Shown here: piece by piece, positions 37,616-42,158 of the stretch
Numbering within the stretch: position 1 is the first letter of the stretch
Layout of the letters: each line of letters starts with the position of its first letter
NCBI GenBank assembly: GCA_004292515.1
Contig: RDXB01000045.1
Span: 1 to 42,158, forward strand
Source of the DNA: Oscillatoriales cyanobacterium
Lineage (GTDB): Bacteria; Cyanobacteriota; Cyanobacteriia; CACIAM-69d
DNA: 42,158 nucleotides
Direction of reading: 5' to 3'
Notes under the pieces: model-generated
Databases searched by the model: none
What the model was told of the DNA's origin: nothing
What the model saw: only the letters and a program-made list of their open reading frames with translations
Position numbers and translations under genes: made by a program

Positions 37616-37837
37616 GATGTGCGTGATTGGACTTGTCTGTACTGCGGTGCAACCCATGATTCTCCTTCGGAGACGCTACTCGAACGCGACATCAATGCAG
37701 CGATTAATATCCAAGTCGCGGGCGGACAGTCCGAGACTCAAAACGGACGTGGAGGCCAGTGTCAATCCAGTTCGCTGGTAGCAGCCGATGAAGCGTCAAC
37801 CCGTGGTCTAGTCGAGCAACTTCGGTTGTTTGCTTAG
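37601..37837 (+). pseudogene. TnpB (IS200/IS605) C-terminal remnant with a 24-bp insertion
   Basis: The frame reads ALPPLDVRDWTCLYCGATHD, then an eight-residue interruption (SPSETLLE), then RDINAAINIQVAGGQSETQNGRGGQC to a stop. This is the zinc ribbon and third RuvC motif of an IS605 OrfB/TnpB nuclease; the first cysteine pair and everything upstream are gone. The interruption is encoded by 24 in-frame bases (37661-37684, starting TCTCCTTCGGAGA), absent from the usual THDRDINAA. The normal right end of the element follows at 37838-37876. It cannot make an active nuclease. Confidence 0.88.
37661..37684. repeat. 24-bp small dispersed repeat-like insertion
   Basis: TCTCCTTCGGAGACGCTACT followed by CGAA, containing the hairpin TCTCC-TTC-GGAGA. 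The sequence style (ccttcggagacgct..gcgaac) resembles very small mobile repeats known from Nostoc-type genomes. Confidence 0.6.
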
Positions 37838-37876
37838 GGCCGGAATCCCCGCTCCTTTAGAACGGGGAGGATGTCA
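37838..37876 (+). mobile_element. IS605-type right end with hairpin
   Basis: GGCCGGAATCCCCGCTCCTT, then TAGAACGGGGAGGATGTCA, with CCCCG (37847-37851) pairing with CGGGG (37863-37867). In IS605 elements this end also encodes the 3' part of the TnpB guide RNA scaffold. The last bases provide the minus-strand TGA of mobA (37874-37876). Confidence 0.72.
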
Positions 37877-38488
37877 ATCTTGCAAATCTTCAGGGCTGTT
37901 GCAGTTATGCAGGATTGCGGCTTCGGCATCGCTGAGGGGAATGCTGATCAGGCTGCCTGCTTGGGCCAAGCGATCGAGCAAGGGTTGAAACGATCGCTGG
38001 CCTCGCGCCAAGCAGTGGGCTAAGTCGGGGGCAATGTCTGGCCGATAGAGACCACAAAGTGGCTCCCAGTAAGCATCATGACGCGGCACAAGGGCTAAGT
38101 GCGTTGTGCTTAGGGCCGCTCGGCGATCGAGCCAACTTCGACAAACGGTTTCATCTAGGCAGGGCAAATCGCAGGCCAACAGCCACAGCCAACGCACTGA
38201 GGGCTGCTCTGGAGCTAGGGTTTGCTGATATTGCGCGATCGCCTCTAGCGCGGCTGCCAAGGGGCCTTGCCCCGCCGCCGATTCGGTCCACCAATGGACT
38301 GGCGTGCTTGTGACACTCATTCGATAGCGATCGGGCCAGGGGCACAGCACGGCCGGTGGCGTTTGGGTCACCGCAGCCGCCACCCGGCAGACGCGATCAA
38401 TGATGGGCTGGCCATCCCAAGACAACAGCGCTTTATCCCGTCCCATCCGACGACTTGCGCCACCGGCCAGAATAATGGCTTGGATCAC
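37874..38488 (-). CDS. mobA: Molybdenum cofactor guanylyltransferase
   Basis: MobA attaches GMP to molybdopterin to make the guanine-dinucleotide cofactor used by enzymes such as nitrate reductase. The 204-residue protein begins [25 protein letters not shown], the nucleotide-binding signature, and shows [15 protein letters not shown] with the metal-binding Asp and [19 protein letters not shown]. The start is the ATG ending at 38488. The stop codon lies in the right end of an IS605 remnant, so the last residues may have been changed by the insertion. No other cofactor genes are next to it. Confidence 0.92.
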   Translation of the reverse strand: MIQAIILAGGASRRMGRDKALLSWDGQPIIDRVCRVAAAVTQTPPAVLCPWPDRYRMSVTSTPVHWWTESAAGQGPLAAALEAIAQYQQTLAPEQPSVRWLWLLACDLPCLDETVCRSWLDRRAALSTTHLALVPRHDAYWEPLCGLYRPDIAPDLAHCLARGQRSFQPLLDRLAQAGSLISIPLSDAEAAILHNCNSPEDLQD

Positions 38489-38953
38489 GCTGGATTCATG
38501 CCCCCAAATTGTATTGATCTTGTCTTCGTTGAAATCCTACCCGATCACCCTTTCAGCGTTGCATAGGGCATCAGCGTTGCATAGGGCATCAGCACCAATT
38601 TTGGGGGAATGATCCAGGCACCAGCTTCAACTTAAGGAATGCATTCCCTAGGTGCAACCGGGTTGCCCTTGCCCCAAACCTGCTCTCAGAAAGGGCGAGG
38701 GGCTGTTCGACTAGCCTAAAACCCTCCCAGGCTAGGAAATGATGACACCTCCTAGGCCACGGACACTGGCCCAGTCCTGGGATCTCCTGCTGCAATCCAT
38801 TGCTTGGTTGTGCTCGAAATGTTCGGAGCGATCGCCCAAGACACCAAAAATTGCGGTAAAACGTTGCCTGCTTTGCAGTTTTTGTCGTTTGGCGAATCCG
38901 CTTGCGAATCCTCTGGTACGCCCTGGCGCGTCCCTGACTTTTGGTTGACCCCC
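38489..38953. other. Divergent spacer between mobA and the LysR gene
   Basis: It holds an 18-bp perfect tandem duplication (38553-38588) and, near 38729-38758, CTAGGAAATGATGACACCTC, which matches the right end of the long palindromic elements A and B. A short open frame continues upstream of the LysR start but has no coding character. Confidence 0.55.
38553..38588. repeat. 18-bp perfect tandem duplication
   Basis: TCAGCGTTGCATAGGGCA at 38553-38570 and 38571-38588, followed by TCAGC. Confidence 0.9.
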
Positions 38954-39889
38954 ATGCGCTTGGAGCAATTAGAAGCATTCATCGCCATTGCCGATGGCGG
39001 CAGCTTTCAGACGGCAGCCAAGCGCTGTGGCGTGACGCAATCAACCATTAGCCGCCAGCTTCAGGCCCTCGAAGCTGTTTTGGGGTTGACCTTGGTTCGT
39101 CGTAGCAATCCGGCACAACTGACCCTGGCGGGCGATCGCTTGCTGCCCCACGCAAGGCGAATGCTTCAAGAATGGGACGCAGCCACCACGGCTATTTCCT
39201 CCCTGCGCGAAGGCCAACAGCCAGAACTATGTGTGGCGGCGATCCATTCGGTTTGTGCCTACCAGCTCCCGGCCATCCTGCAAGAATTTATCCAGACCTA
39301 TCCAGAGATACAATTGCGCGTTACAGCCTTGGGGAGCGATCGATCGCTGAAAGTGCTGCGCGATGGGCTAGTGGATGTGGCTGTGGTGATGAACAATCGC
39401 TTTCTAACCAACAATGCAGACTGGGTGGTGGATTCGCTCTACACCGAGCCAGTGGTGGCCCTAGTGGGCAGTGCCCATCCCTTGGCTGGGTGCGATCGCG
39501 TGTCTTGGGGCGATTTAGGCGCGCATCCCCATGTGGTGTTCAAGGATGGCTATGGGATGCAGCGCCTTGTACAAGAGCAATTTGCTCGCCAGGGGCTGAC
39601 CCTTCGGGTGGCGTTGGAACTGAATACACTCGATGCATTTCGGGGCGTGGTGCGCCAGGGCAAGTGCGTGGCCCTGTTGCCGGAGTCGGCGGTGATGGAA
39701 GCGCGTCACGATCGAGACTTACGAGTGTTGCCCTTGGCGGAACCGACGATCGAACGGGAAGTGGTGTTGGTGACCACACGCGATCGGCTCCAACTCAAAC
39801 CCATCAGCTACTTTCGACAACTGGTTTACGCCACCCTGAATCAAAAAATGCTGCTAGGCAATCGGGTGATCGGGCAGTCGATCGGCTAA
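38954..39889 (+). CDS. LysR-family regulator, PacR-like
   Basis: The 311-residue protein has an N-terminal winged HTH (MRLEQLEAFIAIADGGSFQTAAKRCGVTQSTISRQLQALEAVLGLTLVRRS) and an effector-binding domain of the periplasmic-binding fold. The start resembles the cyanobacterial PacR group, which controls carbon assimilation in Anabaena, more than RbcR, CmpR or NdhR; this assignment is from memory of the N-terminus and is tentative. ATG 38954 is chosen because LysR homology begins there. It lies 1.5 kb from the end of the ccm operon, so a link to inorganic-carbon metabolism would fit. Confidence 0.83.
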   Translation: MRLEQLEAFIAIADGGSFQTAAKRCGVTQSTISRQLQALEAVLGLTLVRRSNPAQLTLAGDRLLPHARRMLQEWDAATTAISSLREGQQPELCVAAIHSVCAYQLPAILQEFIQTYPEIQLRVTALGSDRSLKVLRDGLVDVAVVMNNRFLTNNADWVVDSLYTEPVVALVGSAHPLAGCDRVSWGDLGAHPHVVFKDGYGMQRLVQEQFARQGLTLRVALELNTLDAFRGVVRQGKCVALLPESAVMEARHDRDLRVLPLAEPTIEREVVLVTTRDRLQLKPISYFRQLVYATLNQKMLLGNRVIGQSIG

Positions 39890-39936
39890 GTTATCCTCGG
39901 CAATGCTCAAGCTCAACCTAGAACTGCTCCCTATTC

Positions 39937-40302
39937 ATGGCGAAATCGCTCCCCCTTGGCACAATCGTGGTGTTAGCAATCAATAGCCTGCTATCAATCG
40001 GGTTGCTGTGGCTGGCGGTGCAACTGTGGAACTTGCGTCGCGCCTTGCAGGGAGTTGCCCAAGGGATGGAGTCGGCCGCGCGCAGCACCCATGCCATTTT
40101 GGGGCAGGCACCCGAAAACATTGCGATCGGTCAGCACGGTATCCACGGCTTTCGCCAAAACTATCGCAACTGGGAACCTGGCCTGGCCGCTAGCTTCCAG
40201 CGAGTGACCTGGGCATTGTCGCTGATTCAGCAGTTCAATCGACTCTGGCCCGGCTCCAGTCAGGGGCGATCACCCAAAAAGCCAGCCAAGGGGAATTCCT
40301 GA
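39937..40302 (+). CDS. Single-helix membrane-anchored hypothetical protein
   Basis: The 121-residue protein has one N-terminal membrane helix (LGTIVVLAINSLLSIGLLWLAVQLWNL, about 7-33), an amphipathic helix rich in small residues, and a basic C-terminal tail (GRSPKKPAKGNS). It follows the LysR gene on the same strand after 47 bases and may be co-transcribed. Its end faces the end of ccmO. I do not recognise a family name. Confidence 0.65.
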   Translation: MAKSLPLGTIVVLAINSLLSIGLLWLAVQLWNLRRALQGVAQGMESAARSTHAILGQAPENIAIGQHGIHGFRQNYRNWEPGLAASFQRVTWALSLIQQFNRLWPGSSQGRSPKKPAKGNS

Positions 40303-40346
40303 TTGAGGACTTGTATTGATAACCTGATTGAGGACTTGATTGATAA
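40298..40346. repeat. Tandem duplication of 24-25 bp
   Basis: CCTGATTGAGGACTTG(TA)TTGATAA occurs at 40298-40322 and 40323-40346, the second with a small deletion. The first copy overlaps the stop codon of the preceding gene. Confidence 0.8.
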
Positions 40347-40390
40347 CCTGACCAATAATCTGATTGCTGACTTGTGATCTGCCTCAAGCC

Positions 40391-41167
40391 CTAGAGTCGT
40401 TCTTCAAAGCGCTCAAGCTGCTGCGGTTCACGGATCGGCACTTCCACCGGTTCCAACCGCTGCAACTCCGGCAAGGCCACAGGCTGCATGACTTTGCGAT
40501 CGACTTGCCGCAGTTCGATCGGAATGGCCCGGCGAGCTTCCACCCTCGCTTGCCAATGCTCTGCCAACGGCAAGGCCCGTTCCAAATCTTCAAGGGCGCG
40601 CGGAATCACCATCACTGCGTGGAGCTGGCCAATCCGCTCGGCTTCGGCCATGCCCACTTGGATCGCCATACCCACATCGGCCACCGACCCCCGCACGATC
40701 GCCGTGCAAAGACCATCCCCGATCGTTTCATAGGCTGCCAGCCGCACATCCGCCGCCTTCAACATGGCATCGGCCGCCCCCACCATCGCTGGAAACCCGA
40801 TCGTCTCCAGCAATCCAACGGCTTGGTTGGCAAAGGGGCTGCGGGGCATCTCGGCGATCGCCTCCCAACTGGGTGGCTGAATCGGCAACACCGCGTCGAG
40901 GTTGGGCATTGGGCGCGGAATCACGGTTTTGCCCATCAGTTGCCCGAACTGTTGAGCCGTTTCAGCACCGGCTTCCACCGCAATGCGGACATCGGCAATG
41001 TTGCCCCGCACGATCGCCGTGCAATGACCGCTGCCAGTTTTTTCAAAACCTACCAAAGTCACCCCTGAAGACTTCAGCATCATGTCTGCCGTGCCGACGA
41101 TCGCCGGAAAGCTGCGGGTCGAGACCATGCCCAGGGCAGATTGATTAGCGGGAGTTGCAGCGGTCAT
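40391..41167 (-). CDS. ccmO: Carboxysome shell protein CcmO (double BMC domain)
   Basis: CcmO is a tandem-BMC trimer tile needed for beta-carboxysome shell assembly. The 258-residue protein has two BMC domains. The first (about 10-95) begins ALGMVSTRSFPAIVGTADMMLKSSGVTLVGFEKTGSGHCTAIVRG. The second (about 115-205) begins AVGLLETIGFPAMVGAADAMLKAADVRLAAYETIGDGLCTAIVRG. Each ends in a VIPRP/VIPRA segment. A charged C-terminal extension (LRQVDRKVMQPVALPELQRLEPVEV...) follows. It lies about 370 bases downstream of ccmN on the same strand, the order of a ccmK-L-M-N-O operon. Confidence 0.95.
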   Translation of the reverse strand: MTAATPANQSALGMVSTRSFPAIVGTADMMLKSSGVTLVGFEKTGSGHCTAIVRGNIADVRIAVEAGAETAQQFGQLMGKTVIPRPMPNLDAVLPIQPPSWEAIAEMPRSPFANQAVGLLETIGFPAMVGAADAMLKAADVRLAAYETIGDGLCTAIVRGSVADVGMAIQVGMAEAERIGQLHAVMVIPRALEDLERALPLAEHWQARVEARRAIPIELRQVDRKVMQPVALPELQRLEPVEVPIREPQQLERFEERL

Positions 41168-41540
41168 CGCAGCGGGGGGAAACGAGGAAGAGGACTAAAA
41201 CGGTTGCTCGGATGATGGCGTGGGCCGTTGTGTGGGCCGTCTTTTTATCTTAGGCCGGTTATCTTAGACCGGTTGATCAAAGACCGGTTTTGGGGCGTGA
41301 GGCGATGTTCCAATACCAAATACCCAATACCGGCAAGGGATTTGGCAAAACCCCTAGGGCGATCGCACTCACCCGACATTCGCAAAAGACCCCATGACGG
41401 CTCATCAATGCCTTTGGTCATTCAATGATCTGGCGAATGGTCTAGCAAATGATCTGGCAAATGGTTTGGCATGGTCTAGACCCCTCAGCACGTAACTCAT
41501 CATTACTGACCATTCATTACTGACCATTCATCACGCAGTC
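41168..41540. other. Spacer between ccmN and ccmO with duplications
   Basis: Units repeated here include GGCCGTTGTGTGGGCCGT, CGGTTATCTTAGACCGGTT-like repeats (41250-41290), GATCTGGCAAATG-type units (41428-41465) and CATTACTGACCATT twice (41501-41528). No gene is visible. Confidence 0.55.
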
Positions 41541-42158
41541 CTACTCATCATGCTCGTGGGGAGCCGATCCGTTGAGAGTCCCTGCACCGTTCTGGGCCGA
41601 TTGATCTGCCGCCTGATTCAAGGATTGCTGGTACGGAAACATCATCGACAGCAACCGATTCACATGCATTCGTCCATAGACCTCCACCGTTTGTTCCACA
41701 ATGTGGTGATCAGTGGTTTGAGTCACGATCGCCCCGGCATCTCCGGGATTCAGCGGAACAGCAGCCGGAACGGCCGGCGTAGCAATGGGGCGGGGCTGGA
41801 TCGGACTGAGATGCGGACTCAACCCCGGTGGTGCTTGGTAGGGGACCGGATCCGGGAGGGGCGGTGTGGCTGGGGTGGCTGGCGGAAAATACCCGCCCGT
41901 GAAGGCTTTACTGTAGCGGCGACCCGTATCCTGGCGCTCTTCGTCGTCTTCATCCCAGGGCGAAGGGATGGCACTGGAGGACGCGGTCGCAGCGGGTGCG
42001 GCTGGGGGCGCGCTCTTGTGCTCGTCAGGCTTGTTGGTTGGCGTACCGTTCAGCGTGGCGGCGGTGGGTTGACCGGGCGAGGCGATCGCAGGTTGAGGTT
42101 GGGTGGGGGCGATCGGTTCGTTGCCCAGCCACTGGCCCGGGGCGATCGTTTGGCCGGG
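41541..42158 (-). CDS. ccmN: Carboxysome assembly protein CcmN, C-terminal part (right edge of window)
   Basis: CcmN bridges the CcmM-RuBisCO core and the CcmK shell through a C-terminal encapsulation peptide. The minus-strand frame is open to the window edge, giving 205 residues. The first (GQTIAPGQWLGN) fit the end of the hexapeptide beta-helix. A long proline/alanine/threonine-rich linker (about 140 residues) follows, then a short VEVYGRMHVNRLLSMMFPYQ, an amphipathic helix matching the encapsulation peptide. Unlike the usual form, about 25 residues follow it (DQSAQNGAGTLNGSAPHEHDE). The start and the beta-helix lie outside the window. Confidence 0.85.
   Translation of the reverse strand, partial: PGQTIAPGQWLGNEPIAPTQPQPAIASPGQPTAATLNGTPTNKPDEHKSAPPAAPAATASSSAIPSPWDEDDEERQDTGRRYSKAFTGGYFPPATPATPPLPDPVPYQAPPGLSPHLSPIQPRPIATPAVPAAVPLNPGDAGAIVTQTTDHHIVEQTVEVYGRMHVNRLLSMMFPYQQSLNQAADQSAQNGAGTLNGSAPHEHDE

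Overview
The window is a stretch of a cyanobacterial chromosome. The evidence is very frequent HIP1-type octamers (GCGATCGC), chlorophyll synthase, a carotenoid isomerase, two carboxysome loci, a groESL operon with a CIRCE operator, and a HetR regulator. HetR is known mainly from filamentous cyanobacteria, so a filamentous host is likely. Nothing here shows that it makes heterocysts. I cannot name the genus with confidence.

Layout. 1-3.2 kb: the 3' end of purA, rplY, a fused APH-like/P-loop kinase and a small membrane protein. 3.7-6.5 kb: a CHASE2-PAS-GGDEF diguanylate cyclase and a solitary ccmK4-type carboxysome shell gene. 6.8-9.3 kb: a histone-deacetylase-family hydrolase, a divergent unknown protein and a TolB-like lipoprotein. 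9.35-13.7 kb: murD, murQ, a glycine-zipper membrane protein and upp. 13.95-14.05 kb: a candidate small RNA. 14.4-18.2 kb: crtH, a small membrane protein, a GNAT acetyltransferase and an ACT-like protein. 18.5-22 kb: hetR convergent with groESL. 22.3-27.1 kb: a ferredoxin-like protein, a NarL-type response regulator, rpe, an S8 peptidase and a coupled membrane protein.

27.4-31.7 kb is the most unusual part. A large dynamin-like GTPase is followed by four consecutive, diverged small paralogues that I assign to the cyanobacterial KGK family, then by an HNH nuclease gene that shares one base with the last paralogue. The four small genes are AT-richer than the rest and lack the HIP1 octamer, which suggests an acquired cassette. 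This is my main candidate for an undescribed system; its function is not known from the sequence.

32-38.5 kb: a GH57 branching-type enzyme, a PH-like small protein, a Get3/ArsA-type ATPase divergent from chlG, a CRR7-like gene, a decayed IS605-type remnant (TnpB zinc ribbon plus right end) and mobA. 39-42.2 kb: a LysR regulator, a membrane protein, and the distal end of the main carboxysome operon, ccmN (partial) and ccmO, running in from the right edge on the minus strand.

The spacers are rich in repeats. Seven perfect copies of a 20-bp palindrome lie inside a larger REP/MITE-like element. Other inverted-repeat elements are present, and more than a dozen short tandem duplications (mostly 11-18 bp) occur, some of which overlap gene ends. 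I found no tRNA, rRNA or CRISPR array.
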